Source: Paludibacterium paludis
GTDB lineage: Bacteria > Pseudomonadota > Gammaproteobacteria > Burkholderiales > Chromobacteriaceae
Direction of reading: 5' to 3'
Assembly (NCBI RefSeq): GCF_018802605.1
Contig: NZ_CP069161.1
Location: 434,001 to 498,000, forward strand
Length of the DNA: 64,000 bases
The notes beneath the pieces are model-generated. The model was not told where the DNA came from and made no database searches. It was given only the letters and a program-made list of their open reading frames with translations. This document shows, piece after piece, positions 28,601-36,226 of this stretch. The stretch's first letter is position 1; every line of letters begins with the position of its first letter. The position numbers were made by a program, and so were the translations under genes.

Positions 28601-29297
28601 AATTTGTGTCCCTGGTTTCATATACGACGGCGCGAGCCACGCGAACGGGGCACGGTCGTCCTGGCGGGCTGCCCGGTCTTTTGCCGGCATGTCCCGCCCG
28701 TCAATGGCTGGTTTTCTCCAGGAGGTTCCGGCTTTGCCTTGCGCTGTCGCGCCGACGGTTCTGGCCGTTGTCTGTCGGTCGGGCGCCGATTCCTGCGGCA
28801 ATGAATCCGGACGGGCCGGAGTCATCCTGTGCTGCCGCAAGAGGGCATGTCCTCGGTCGGAGGCGTCGTACAGCCTGGCAAAGCGGAAGTGAACCTGGAG
28901 TCAAGACGACCACGGATGGCGGTCTTTTATGTCATTTTTTCTACAGTCGATTGGATACAATCGGCATGGAAAAAATAAAGCGGCCCGCTGATCTGAAGCG
29001 GACCGTCTTCCTGACTTACTTTAAACGCTCGATAAGCGTGAATGCAATAGCAACAATGAAAATACTGACAAAAAATTGTCAGTTTTCCTAGCACAAACTG
29101 GCTCTTATTCTTATTGCCAATCAGTATGTTGTGCAGTTGTTCCGCCGCCCCCCTTTTGGGGACGGTCACGGCGAGATTTCCGGCGGTATGGCGCGCCGCT
29201 TTCCGGCAATGGACAAGGGAAATCCGATTTCCACTACGGGGCACCGACGCTAAGCTGATTGTCCAGTGACGGTTCAAGCGGGAAAGGGAGGCGTCGG
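28601..29297. other. Long intergenic region without a convincing gene
   Basis: Nearly 700 bp between the permease and the pilin operon. No ORF here has good codon use plus a ribosome binding site. The first 300 bp are GC-rich and would hold the permease promoter. From about 28910 the DNA is AT-richer and has four short dyads: 28911-28927, 28981-29005, 29025-29039 and 29065-29082. The pilin promoter must lie near its right end. Confidence 0.6.
28968..29086 (+). ncRNA. Candidate small RNA
   Basis: A TACAAT element at 28956-28961 could act as a -10 box. Downstream come a 9-bp hairpin with one mismatch (CGGCCCGCT / AGCGGACCG, 28981-28989 and 28997-29005), a 5-bp hairpin (ACGCT/AGCGT, 29025-29039) and a 7-bp hairpin followed by TTTT (CTGACAA / TTGTCAG, 29065-29086), which would be a weak terminator. 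No -35 box is clear. This is a structural guess only. Confidence 0.22.
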
Positions 29298-29849
29298 GTG
29301 AGCATGGCGGGTCGCAAGGCCGGTGGCGTGACGTTGCCCGAAATGGTGGTGGTGGTCGGTATTCTGGCCGTGTCGGCCCTGCTGGCGCTGCCAGGGTGGG
29401 GGCAGTTGATTGCCCGGGCCCGGGTACGCGCTGCGCTGGATACCTCGGCCTCCCTGTTCCGCCACGCCAGAGCCGTGGCCATGATGCGCCGCCAGCCGGT
29501 CGCCGTGTGCCCGGTTCTGGGAGACCGGCACCGCGAAATTCACGGTTGCCGGCGCGACGGAAGGGAGAGGCGATGGAGAGACGGTATTTTGGTGTTTGTT
29601 CCGGACGCCGGTGCCGAGCCGGATGCGTATCGCACCGGCCAGTCCCTGCGATACGGTTTTTTCGACAGGAATCTGGTCGTGCGGGGGCCGGAGGCTTTCA
29701 TGATAGGTGCGGACGGAGATGTCGCCGGACCGCCCCCGACATTGCGAATCGCGGATGTTTCGGGCCATGCCTGCGGCACCGTGACACTGGTTTCCGCTGG
29801 AGGGGTGGCTCGCTGCTTCGGATCCGCATGCCCGGGATGCTCCGAATGA
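29298..29849 (+). CDS. fimT: FimT/GspH-type minor pseudopilin
   Basis: A 183-residue type IV minor prepilin. The leader is short and basic (MSMAGRKAG) and the PilD site is G10 followed by V-T-L-P-E, with the conserved Glu at +5, then a hydrophobic helix ('MVVVVGILAVSALLALPGW'). The C-terminal part has Cys pairs typical of GspH/FimT ('CGTVTLVSAGGVARCFG'). GTG 29298 was chosen because GGAGG precedes it by 6 nt; ATG 29304 has poorer spacing. It heads a tightly overlapped set of five minor-pilin genes acting in pilus assembly initiation. Confidence 0.87.
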   Translation: MSMAGRKAGGVTLPEMVVVVGILAVSALLALPGWGQLIARARVRAALDTSASLFRHARAVAMMRRQPVAVCPVLGDRHREIHGCRRDGRERRWRDGILVFVPDAGAEPDAYRTGQSLRYGFFDRNLVVRGPEAFMIGADGDVAGPPPTLRIADVSGHACGTVTLVSAGGVARCFGSACPGCSE

Positions 29850-30022
29850 CGGGAAGCACGTTTCCGGAAGTGATGCTGGCTCTAATGATCCTGACGGCGG
29901 GGGTGCTGCCGCTGATTCAGACCAAGCTGGTTATCGCGCGGGAGATTCGCTTGCAGGAGGAGAGCGCACTGCGGCGGTTTGCTGAGCGCAGTCTGCATGA
30001 ACTGGGAGCCGGACGGCCGTGA
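29846..30022 (+). CDS. Very short PilV-like minor pilin
   Basis: A 58-residue prepilin-like protein. Leader MTG, then S-T-F-P-E with Glu at +5 and a hydrophobic helix ('VMLALMILTAGVLPLIQT'), so it has the type IV prepilin signal. The rest is a single amphipathic helix rich in Arg and Glu. PilV proteins are usually two to three times longer, so the globular head is missing. The ATG (29846) overlaps the fimT stop (ATGA) and its stop overlaps the next start (GTGA), which argues it is an expressed gene rather than debris. Confidence 0.72.
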   Translation: MTGSTFPEVMLALMILTAGVLPLIQTKLVIAREIRLQEESALRRFAERSLHELGAGRP

Positions 30023-30693
30023 GAGTCGCAGGGCAGCGCGGGATGACACTGCCTGAATTGATGCTGACCGGGCTGCTGGGAATGATGCTGGCCGGCGTGG
30101 CGGCCGATTGCCTGGTAGCCGGAGTACGGCTGGGGCCGCGTCTTGCTCATGCCGGCGAGCGCCAGCGGGCGAGAGTGGCCTTGTGGCGTCTTGCCGACGA
30201 TCTCGTGCGGGCCGGCGGCGTCGGGCGGACAGGAAAACCACCCGGTTTGCCAGATGGCGTGACAGAGACGCCGGATCTGTTCATTCAGGGAAAGGTGGTG
30301 CCTTTGCAAGACCCGGTGGATGTGGCCGGGTGCATGGTGTTTCGGGTGCCCGTGACGGGAGCGGACATGGCGTCGGCCTCGTGGACATTGACCAGTCTTT
30401 CCGGTTCGGTGGATGACGTGGCGGGGAGCATTGAAGGGGGGCGGTTCTTTGCCCCGGTTTCCGGGCCGCAGGCCGATTCATTGCACTTGCCTTCCCTGCT
30501 TGCCGTGCAGCGGGTACGGGTGCGCTGGTTTATGCGGGAGGAGAAATTGTGGCGAGAGGAGAATGGCCGTATGGCAGAGATGGCGGAGAACGTACGTCGC
30601 TTTTCCGTGACGATCCGGCAAAACGGGCGTCTGGCGGATATCGTGCTGGACGATTGGTGCCTGACTGTGGCGATGGCGCGCCATGCGGGCTGA
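30019..30693 (+). CDS. PilW-like minor pilin
   Basis: A 224-residue prepilin-like protein starting at GTG 30019, which overlaps the previous stop by 4 bp. Leader MRVAGQRG then M-T-L-P-E with Glu at +5, followed by the hydrophobic N-terminal helix. The size and position after the PilV-like gene match PilW, which in Pseudomonas and Neisseria types helps prime pilus assembly. The long soluble part ('VAGCMVFRVPVTGADMASAS') contains Cys residues near 102 and 216 that could pair. Confidence 0.8.
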   Translation: MRVAGQRGMTLPELMLTGLLGMMLAGVAADCLVAGVRLGPRLAHAGERQRARVALWRLADDLVRAGGVGRTGKPPGLPDGVTETPDLFIQGKVVPLQDPVDVAGCMVFRVPVTGADMASASWTLTSLSGSVDDVAGSIEGGRFFAPVSGPQADSLHLPSLLAVQRVRVRWFMREEKLWREENGRMAEMAENVRRFSVTIRQNGRLADIVLDDWCLTVAMARHAG

Positions 30694-31084
30694 GCAGGGC
30701 AATGTGGTGCTGTGTCTGCTGATTGCGTTGATCATCGCGTTGACATCAGTACATGGCCTGATGCGCGACAGCCTGGACTTGTCCCGGCTCGGCCGCGAGG
30801 AAAGCGCGATGCAACGGCGTTTCATGGCGGCGGAACAGCGCCTGCGGGAGCTTGAGCTCGCTGCCGGCCGCGATGCCCCTGCTCCAGCCGGGCCGCCGGA
30901 GTCCTGCACCTGCGTCAGACGGCTCGATACGCTGCCCGACGGCCGGGGCCTTTTCCGGGTCGCCGTCGATGCCGGGCACGGAATCATGCAGAGCGATTGG
31001 CTTGTAACGGGTCATCAACAGGGAGTCAGAGTGTCATGGTATTGGCAGCTTCGCGATCAGGCGGTCTGTCCTTGCTGGAAGTGA
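30683..31084 (+). CDS. PilX-like minor pilus protein
   Basis: A 133-residue protein beginning MRAEQG-NVVLCLLIALIIAL: a short charged leader, Gly, then a hydrophobic helix without Glu at +5, the pattern of PilX-type proteins. The C-terminal part is small and includes 'SCTCVRRLD' and a C-terminal CPCW, so four Cys could form two disulfides. It overlaps PilW by 11 bp and the next pilin by 49 bp. The assignment as PilX is by position and N-terminus only. Confidence 0.68.
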   Translation: MRAEQGNVVLCLLIALIIALTSVHGLMRDSLDLSRLGREESAMQRRFMAAEQRLRELELAAGRDAPAPAGPPESCTCVRRLDTLPDGRGLFRVAVDAGHGIMQSDWLVTGHQQGVRVSWYWQLRDQAVCPCWK

Positions 31085-31458
31085 TGGTGGTGCTCGCGAT
31101 GATGGCCACGCTGCTTGTTGCGGCCACGGCAAGCTGGCGGGGCCCTGTTGCGAAAGTCCAGCAGGCCGAGGCAAGAAGCACGCTGGTGCGCACGGCATTC
31201 TTTCTGGAGCGCTGGTATGCGGATCATCGCGGATTTACCGATGAGGGCATTCGCTGGCCCCCTCTTCCCGAAGACGGAACGAAACATTACCGGCTGGTTT
31301 TCGAAGCGCAGCCGGGAAACGTCGAACCGGGTAAATTCCGGTTGTACGCCTACCCCAGGCCCGGCCTGGCCGCTGATCCGGCAAGCTGGCTGGTGCTTGA
31401 CGAGTCGGCGGTGGTGCGCCTGTGTCAGAAAATCAATGGGCGCAAACAATGCCAATGA
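31036..31458 (+). CDS. PilE-like (minor) type IV pilin
   Basis: A 140-residue prepilin: leader MVLAASRSGG, cleavage after Gly10, then L-S-L-L-E with Glu at +5 and a hydrophobic helix. The mature protein has an alpha-beta-like head ('YRLVFEAQPGNVEPGKFRLY') and a C-terminal Cys pair ('RLCQKINGRKQCQ'), as in the D-region loop of PilE-like pilins. The last gene of the minor-pilin operon; ATG 31036 lies inside the end of the PilX-like gene with AGGGAG upstream. A degenerate copy of its 3' half lies 870 bp downstream. Confidence 0.83.
   Translation: MVLAASRSGGLSLLEVMVVLAMMATLLVAATASWRGPVAKVQQAEARSTLVRTAFFLERWYADHRGFTDEGIRWPPLPEDGTKHYRLVFEAQPGNVEPGKFRLYAYPRPGLAADPASWLVLDESAVVRLCQKINGRKQCQ
31243..31458 (+). 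repeat. Donor half of the pilin duplication
   Basis: The region of the intact PilE-like gene that has a diverged direct repeat at 32326-32533 (216 bp against 208 bp, roughly 60% identical at residue level before the frameshift). Confidence 0.75.
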
Positions 31459-31509
31459 ACAGCATCCCCCTCTGAGCTTGTTTGATGCCGGGCGGGCAGA
31501 TTGGAAAAC

Positions 31510-32067
31510 AATCAGAAGTCCAGCTTTCGGCAGATGCGGCAATGCCGCTTGTGCAATGACCAGGCCGCGGCTGATGGCCTGAGTGGACTCTCCGTCTTCG
31601 ATAGCCCAGATGCTTGATAGGGCGGCTTGCACAAAGCACCAACCCACTATGCGGTTCCTGTCAAAATCGAGCTCCCGGGCCGTGATGGTCAGACGGCAAT
31701 CGATGATGGAGGTATGGGCATACAAGCGGGAATCCAGGGTCGGGCTCCTGAGCGCCGCACCTATTTCGTACTTCGGCTAGCCGATGACCCCTTTGGGATC
31801 GATGGCTAGCCAACCGTGCGAGCTATCAAACAGAACATTGTCGTGATGAAGATCCCCGTGCAGGAGCCGATGACATCGCTGGAAATGACCCAGGGCCGAT
31901 GCCGATCGGTATTCGTCACTTGTGTTGTGCATGACCTTCAAGACGACGGGGCCGTGGCGCCCACCTCCGAATGCAATGGTCGCGTGTGCCATGTGTTGGA
32001 TGCTAGGCTCGAGCGTCAGTTTCCAGTGCGCTGAATAACGCGGCAATGGCGCAAAACATGCTTCCAT
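31510..32067 (-). pseudogene. Decayed aminoglycoside/hydroxyurea phosphotransferase (APH(6)-like)
   Basis: The minus strand encodes the APH catalytic block 'LLHGDLHHDNVL' and 'GWLAIDPKGVIG', then a stop at 31777-31779 where the family has Glu, and the same frame continues as 'PKYEIGAALRSP', 'FVQAALSSIWAIEDGES' and 'VIAQAALPHL', all typical of the StrB/hydroxyurea phosphotransferase family. Upstream, 'LPRYSAHWKLTLEPS' and 'VVLKVMHNTSDEYRSASALG' match the N-terminal lobe, but roughly 100 residues between the lobes are missing (junction near 31885). A nonsense codon and an internal deletion make it non-functional. It is convergent with the pilin operon. Confidence 0.8.
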
Positions 32068-32325
32068 GTCGCTTTTCTCTGCGAGACGAATGCGAGTGCC
32101 TGCACAGCTTTTCTGACTCATGCCCCATGCCATTGCGCGGTGATTGATGAAAGGGTTCGAAGCCGGCGATATCAGCCAAGTTCCCAACCTGCACACCTGT
32201 CCCCCTCTCTGTTCGTCTCGGGTTTTTGGCGGCAATGCCTTTATCGGAGCATAGTAGTAATGTTGGAGAGGTTTACCCGCTCCGCCGTGTTCATGATAAA
32301 GGTGCACGGACGATGGGGCGGCTAG

Positions 32326-32533
32326 GAGGGGATCGGGTGGCCTGTTCTGTCCGAAGAAGGCATGAGATATTACCCGCTGGTTTTTGAGGTTCGCCCAAGG
32401 TGCGTCGAGCTTGGTGAATTTCGGTTGTATGCTTATCCGATCCTGGGCCCCGCCACTGACTCGTCCAAACTCCTGGGGGCTTGACGAGTCAGCGGTGGTG
32501 CGACTGTACACGGAGTACAGGAATTGCCAATGA
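32326..32533 (+). pseudogene. Degenerate 3' copy of the PilE-like pilin gene
   Basis: This segment aligns with 31243-31458, the 3' half of the intact pilin gene. In frame it reads 'EGIGWPVLSEEG', 'YYPLVFEVRP', 'GEFRLYAYP', against 'EGIRWPPLPEDG', 'HYRLVFEAQP', 'GKFRLYAYP' in the gene. A frameshift near 32465 is followed in another frame by 'LDESAVVRLY' and 'NCQ' plus stop, matching 'LDESAVVRLC' and 'QCQ'. An in-frame TAG precedes it (32323-32325), and no promoter, leader or N-terminal helix is seen. The 260 bp before it may hold more diverged homology ('MLERF') but I cannot support that. Confidence 0.82.
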
Positions 32534-32556
32534 TCGGCATCACAGGCGGTCGTCAG

Positions 32557-33717
32557 CTATGCTGCCGATTTTGATTCACGGAGCATTGGCGTGTCTCCGT
32601 TGAATACAAGGTGAGCGACGGTCCGTTTTTTTGTATCTTTGTCATAATAGAATACAACAAAACCCATGTCGTTCATTTTTTGATTAAGTTTGTTAATGTC
32701 TTCCTTGTTATGGTAGAGATAAATATTGAGCGTTTCTTTGTCCATGGCTTCAAAATTTGTTGAAAAATCGAGGAAGGCGCAAAGTGGTAAGTCCTGTGCA
32801 TCATTTTTCGGAACAAATAGTACTTCGGTAAAGTCTCTTTGGTAGGCCGCTTCTTCCATGTAACGTTCTCTGCCTTTTTTGACGTGTTTTTGTACCGCAC
32901 GTAAGGTATCATCTTTTGCACGCTGCTGTATTTTTCCATCTTTCGTTAGTTTGAAATTTTTATCTAGTCCATAGAGAAAGTCAACGTTGATGGACTTGGC
33001 CATAATTTTCTGTTTGCCATTTATTTCTTTAATAAATGGCATGTGAACTTTATTCGCTGTCGGATGGGACGAGGTGAAAGCGTTGGTAATGTCGGCTTGT
33101 TCTGTGTTGATGATAAACCCATACCCAACTTTGACCTTATATTTCAAGTAATCTTCGTTTTGATGCATTTGAGTTAATGCATCTCTATGCAGAGCCTTAT
33201 CTCCATATGCTAAAAGGCGTTCCTCAGGCGCTATGCGAGGAGTGGAGAAATTTCCCGGGTTTTGAGTCACCGATCCATTTACAGACCATACTTTATCTTT
33301 TGAGTCAGGAAAAATAACAGAACCGGAAAAGTTAACTTCTTGATCGTAGGTATTGTCATTCGAAATATTATTTTCGTTGTTTTTTGTTAAATACTCTTTG
33401 TAGTTTTTTTTGCGCTCGGACACAATGGAAAAATATTGATCTAGCGAGAATTTGTCAGGGGTGATCCAAGAAAGACTGGTGATCAATGTGCCCATGTCTT
33501 TGTTGTTGAAATTATTTACCAAATCTTCAATAGATTTTGCTTTGTGCGAGATTATGTTTTCGGGAATATTGGATGATGCTGTGTCAGTGGAATGGTTTGT
33601 GGAAGGTGTGGCTGGAGTGTTAGTGATCTGTTTTAAATTTGAGTAATTGTTCTTGTGTTTTTGGGAAAATACGTAACTGGAAATTGTGTTGAAAATGTTG
33701 TGAAAAGTGGTTCTCAT
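32557..33717 (-). CDS. AT-rich orphan protein, candidate secreted effector
   Basis: A 386-residue protein I do not recognise. It is strikingly AT-rich against its neighbours, with many AAA/AAT/GAT codons, a sign of transfer. The first 60 residues are rich in Asn, Ser and Thr ('TNTPATPSTNHSTDTASSN'), as in many type III secretion effectors, with no signal peptide or membrane segment. The rest is Lys-rich, soluble and ends 'HLVFNGDTPMLRESKSAA'; one Cys only. ATG 33715-33717 was preferred to the TTG at 33732. It lies between a pilin relic and an IS remnant. The frame is long and undamaged, so the gene may still work. Secreted role is inference from composition and context. Confidence 0.7.
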   Translation of the reverse strand: MRTTFHNIFNTISSYVFSQKHKNNYSNLKQITNTPATPSTNHSTDTASSNIPENIISHKAKSIEDLVNNFNNKDMGTLITSLSWITPDKFSLDQYFSIVSERKKNYKEYLTKNNENNISNDNTYDQEVNFSGSVIFPDSKDKVWSVNGSVTQNPGNFSTPRIAPEERLLAYGDKALHRDALTQMHQNEDYLKYKVKVGYGFIINTEQADITNAFTSSHPTANKVHMPFIKEINGKQKIMAKSINVDFLYGLDKNFKLTKDGKIQQRAKDDTLRAVQKHVKKGRERYMEEAAYQRDFTEVLFVPKNDAQDLPLCAFLDFSTNFEAMDKETLNIYLYHNKEDINKLNQKMNDMGFVVFYYDKDTKKRTVAHLVFNGDTPMLRESKSAA

Positions 33718-33873
33718 TTGTGTATGATCCAATTTAAATGTTTAAAGTATGGCTTGCCAGTGGGATACCATGCCTTGCAATGAGGAATTTACCATTTTGA
33801 TATGGTGGTAAATTTCAAAAAACGTTTGTTAACTATGGGGTGAAACTCAATTAATTGTTGTTGTGAAAGAGTG

Positions 33874-33903
33874 TGATAACCCACTGAATCTACGCTCAGG
33901 TCA
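33874..33903 (+). repeat. Left inverted repeat of the IS3-like remnant
   Basis: Begins TGA and ends GCTCAGGTCA, the same ten bases as the inner part of the right repeat. Confidence 0.6.
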
Positions 33904-33924
33904 TAATTCACACAGGGGCATGAG

Positions 33925-34099
33925 ATGAGTAGAACCGCGAAGACGAAATCAAGCGTTGGACCGCCAAGCGCAAAGCCGCACGGGTGTAGAAATCATTCAA
34001 GGCAAGACCACGATAGCCGAGGCTTCCCGAGCGTTCGACCTGACACAATCCTAAGTCGAGGAATGGGTCGATGAAGCCCAGCGTGGCATGGAGAACCCG
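33925..34099 (+). pseudogene. IS3-family orfA, broken
   Basis: Across three frames the segment spells an OrfA N-terminus: 'MSRTAK', then 'EDEIKRWTAKRKAARV' and stop, then 'VEIIQGKTTIAEASRAFDL' with a stop after 'TQS', then 'VEEWVDEAQRGMEN'. At least two frameshifts and two stops kill it. OrfA of this type carries the HTH that binds the IS ends. Confidence 0.8.
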
Positions 34100-34229
34100 A
34101 GTCCGACAACTTTTCGCCAAAATCCCATTTCTTGCCTCACCCTCTAGTATTCATGCGGGTTTCAGGGAGGGATTTTCCTATTCGTTGTAATGGCATTTTT
34201 ATGTGGAGATATATATTTGACAATGCTAT

Positions 34230-34598
34230 TTGGCTTTTTATGGTAAAGGCATTTTTATCAAAGTTACTTCTTCAGGTCCTCGCCGTTATGTCCAGTTGGT
34301 TGAGGCGTTTCGCGATGAGGCCGGCAAGCCCAAACAACGTACCGTGGCCACCCTCGGGAGACTGGATCAGCTTGGTGGCGAACTGGAGTTCATCACGCCG
34401 TATACGCCAGAACAAAACGGGATGGTTGAGCGTGTGATCCGGAGCGTGAAGGAGCCGTGTGTTTACCGACACCGCTTCGAAAGCCTGACGCACGCCAGTC
34501 GTGTCATGGCAGACTGGATTAGTTTCTACAACAACCGACGTCCCTACCAGGCATTGGGGATGAAGACGCCGGCCAGAATTTACGAATTAGCAGCCTGA
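34230..34598 (+). pseudogene. Chimeric transposase ORF (IS1634-like N-term fused to IS3 OrfB C-term)
   Basis: A 122-codon open frame from TTG 34230. Its first half ('IFIKVTSSGPRRYVQLVE', 'TVATLGRLDQLGGEL') is the N-terminus of an IS1634/IS4-superfamily transposase. From about residue 58 it becomes 'EFITPYTPEQNGMVERV' and 'ADWISFYNNRRPYQALG', the C-terminal DDE region (final Glu) of IS3 OrfB. The catalytic domains of both are missing, so it cannot transpose. A TTGACA-N16-TATGGT promoter-like pair precedes it (34217-34244). Confidence 0.78.
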
Positions 34599-34621
34599 CC
34601 TGAGCAGAAAGCGCTGGGTCA
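34596..34621 (-). repeat. Right inverted repeat of the IS3-like remnant
   Basis: TGACCTGAGCAGAAAGCG..GGGTCA; its complement shares GCTCAGGTCA and TGA/CCCA with the left end. Confidence 0.6.
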
Positions 34622-34631
34622 TTACAAGAGC

Positions 34632-34658
34632 AAAAAAAAACCGCCCGGGGAGGGCGGC
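34632..34658 (-). terminator. Rho-independent terminator of the efflux operon
   Basis: On the minus strand GCCGCCC-TCCCC-GGGCGG is followed by nine T. It lies 26 nt after the emrB stop. Confidence 0.93.
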
Positions 34659-34683
34659 AAAGGGCTTTGCATGAAAACGGGTG

Positions 34684-36216
34684 TCAGTGAGCACCGCCGT
34701 CGCTGCCGCTGGGGCGGAACGGGGGCTTGGCGAACCAGACGAGCACGATCAGGGCGATGAACAGGATTCCGGCTCCCCAGAAAATCTCGTTGGACGCCAT
34801 GATGTAGCCTTGTCGCGTTACCTGGCTTGCCGCCAGCGCGGCGGCCTTGTCCTGGCCGATGCCGAAGCTCGACAGCAGGGAAAACCATTCGCGGCTGGCG
34901 GCGCCGAACAGGTCGACATGGCCGGTCAGCGTCTCGTGATGAACCGCTTCGCGCCGGTCCCACAGCGTGGTGCTGGCCGATGCGCCGATGCTGCCCGCGA
35001 GGATGCGGGTGAAATTGGCGAGACTGGATGCGCCGGCGATCTGGTCGGGACGCAATCCCGACAGAATGATGGTCGTCAGCGGCATGAAAAAGCAGGCCAC
35101 CCCGATGCCCTGAACGAACTGGGGCCACACCACCCAGGCCAGATCCATGTCGGTGTTGAACGTGCTGCGCCAGAAAAAGCACAACGCGAACACCGCGAAG
35201 CTCAGCGTCACCAGCGCGCGCATGTCCACCTTGTGCGCGAATTTGCCGATCACCGGGGAGAGCAGCACGGGCAGGATGCCGACCGGCGCGGCGGCGAGGC
35301 CGGCCCAGGTGGCCGTGTACCCCATCTGGGTCTGCAGCACCAGGGGCAGGAGCACGATGGTGCCGAAATAGAGCATGTAGCCGATGCTGATACCGATGGT
35401 GCCGACCGTGAAGTTGCGGTAGCGGAACAGGGACAGATCGACCACCGGGTGCTTTTCCGCCAGTTCCCAGATGACGAGGTAGGTCAGGGCGACCGCGGAA
35501 ACGACCGCCATCACCACCACCTCCGTGGAGTTGAACCAGTCAAGCTCCTTGCCGCGGTCGAGCATCATCTGCAGGCAACCCACGCCGACGACCAGAAGCG
35601 CGAGTCCCACCCCGTCGATGGGCAGCCGGACGATGTCGGTTTCCCTATCCTTGAGTTCGCGGTAGGCGATCCATGCGGCCAGAATGCCGACCGGAACGTT
35701 GATAAAGAAAATCCAGCCCCAGTGCCAGTTGTCGCTGATGACGCCGCCGAGGATCGGCCCGAAAATCGGCGCAACGATCACGGTCATCGACCACAGCGCC
35801 AGCGCCATGCCCTTTTTCTCCGGGGGATAGCAGGCCAGCAGCAGGCTTTGCGAGAGGGGAATCAGCGGACCGGCCACCGCGCCTTGCAGCACACGGAACA
35901 GGATCAGCATTTCCAGGCTGCCCGACATGCCGCACAACCAGGATGTCAGGACGAACAGCGCCGTCGCGGCCACGAACAGTTTCACTTCGCCAAAACGTTT
36001 GGCCAGAAACCCCGTCAGCGGGATCGAGATGGCGTTGGCCACTCCGAACGACGTGATCACCCAGGTCCCCTGGGACGTCGCCGCCCCGAGATTGCCGGAA
36101 ATCGTCGGCAACGCCACGTTGGCAATGGTGGTGTCCAGCACCTGCATGAACACCGCCATCGACAGCGCCAGGGTAATCCACACCAGGCGCGAGCCGGAGA
36201 GCGGAGGATGGTTCAT
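34684..36216 (-). CDS. emrB: DHA2-family (EmrB/QacA) drug exporter
   Basis: A 510-residue, 14-segment major facilitator of the DHA2 class. Motif A-like 'AISIPLTGFLAKRFGEVKLF' and motif C-type 'PIFGPILGGVISDNWHWGW' are present, and the ends match EmrB ('MNHPPLSGSRLVWITLALS'). With EmrA and a TolC/NodT-like outer membrane protein it would form a proton-driven tripartite pump for hydrophobic drugs. It is last in an operon marR? - nodT - emrA - emrB, starting 10 nt after the emrA stop. Confidence 0.94.
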   Translation of the reverse strand: MNHPPLSGSRLVWITLALSMAVFMQVLDTTIANVALPTISGNLGAATSQGTWVITSFGVANAISIPLTGFLAKRFGEVKLFVAATALFVLTSWLCGMSGSLEMLILFRVLQGAVAGPLIPLSQSLLLACYPPEKKGMALALWSMTVIVAPIFGPILGGVISDNWHWGWIFFINVPVGILAAWIAYRELKDRETDIVRLPIDGVGLALLVVGVGCLQMMLDRGKELDWFNSTEVVVMAVVSAVALTYLVIWELAEKHPVVDLSLFRYRNFTVGTIGISIGYMLYFGTIVLLPLVLQTQMGYTATWAGLAAAPVGILPVLLSPVIGKFAHKVDMRALVTLSFAVFALCFFWRSTFNTDMDLAWVVWPQFVQGIGVACFFMPLTTIILSGLRPDQIAGASSLANFTRILAGSIGASASTTLWDRREAVHHETLTGHVDLFGAASREWFSLLSSFGIGQDKAAALAASQVTRQGYIMASNEIFWGAGILFIALIVLVWFAKPPFRPSGSDGGAH

Positions 36217-36226
36217 GGCGTGATCC

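Larger units (their letters stand above)
33874..34621 (+). mobile_element. IS3-family element remnant with both ends
   Basis: Left end 33874-33903 and right end 34596-34621 are imperfect inverted repeats: the left reads TGA..CCCA..GCTCAGGTCA and the right, complemented, reads TGACCCAGCGCTTTCTGCTCAGGTCA. Between them are a broken orfA and the C-terminal part of orfB. About half of a normal 1.2-1.3 kb element is missing and another transposase fragment occupies the middle. No target duplication is obvious. Confidence 0.72.

Noticed and set aside
28606..29091. 161-codon plus-strand frame before the pilin operon
   Set aside because: Gly/Arg/Ser-rich with no ribosome binding site, conserved motif or sensible start.
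31777..32511. A functional 244-residue APH-type enzyme
   Set aside because: Only the catalytic block is good. The sequence N-terminal to about 32067 is nonsense, the middle lobe is deleted, and a stop interrupts the C-terminal half.
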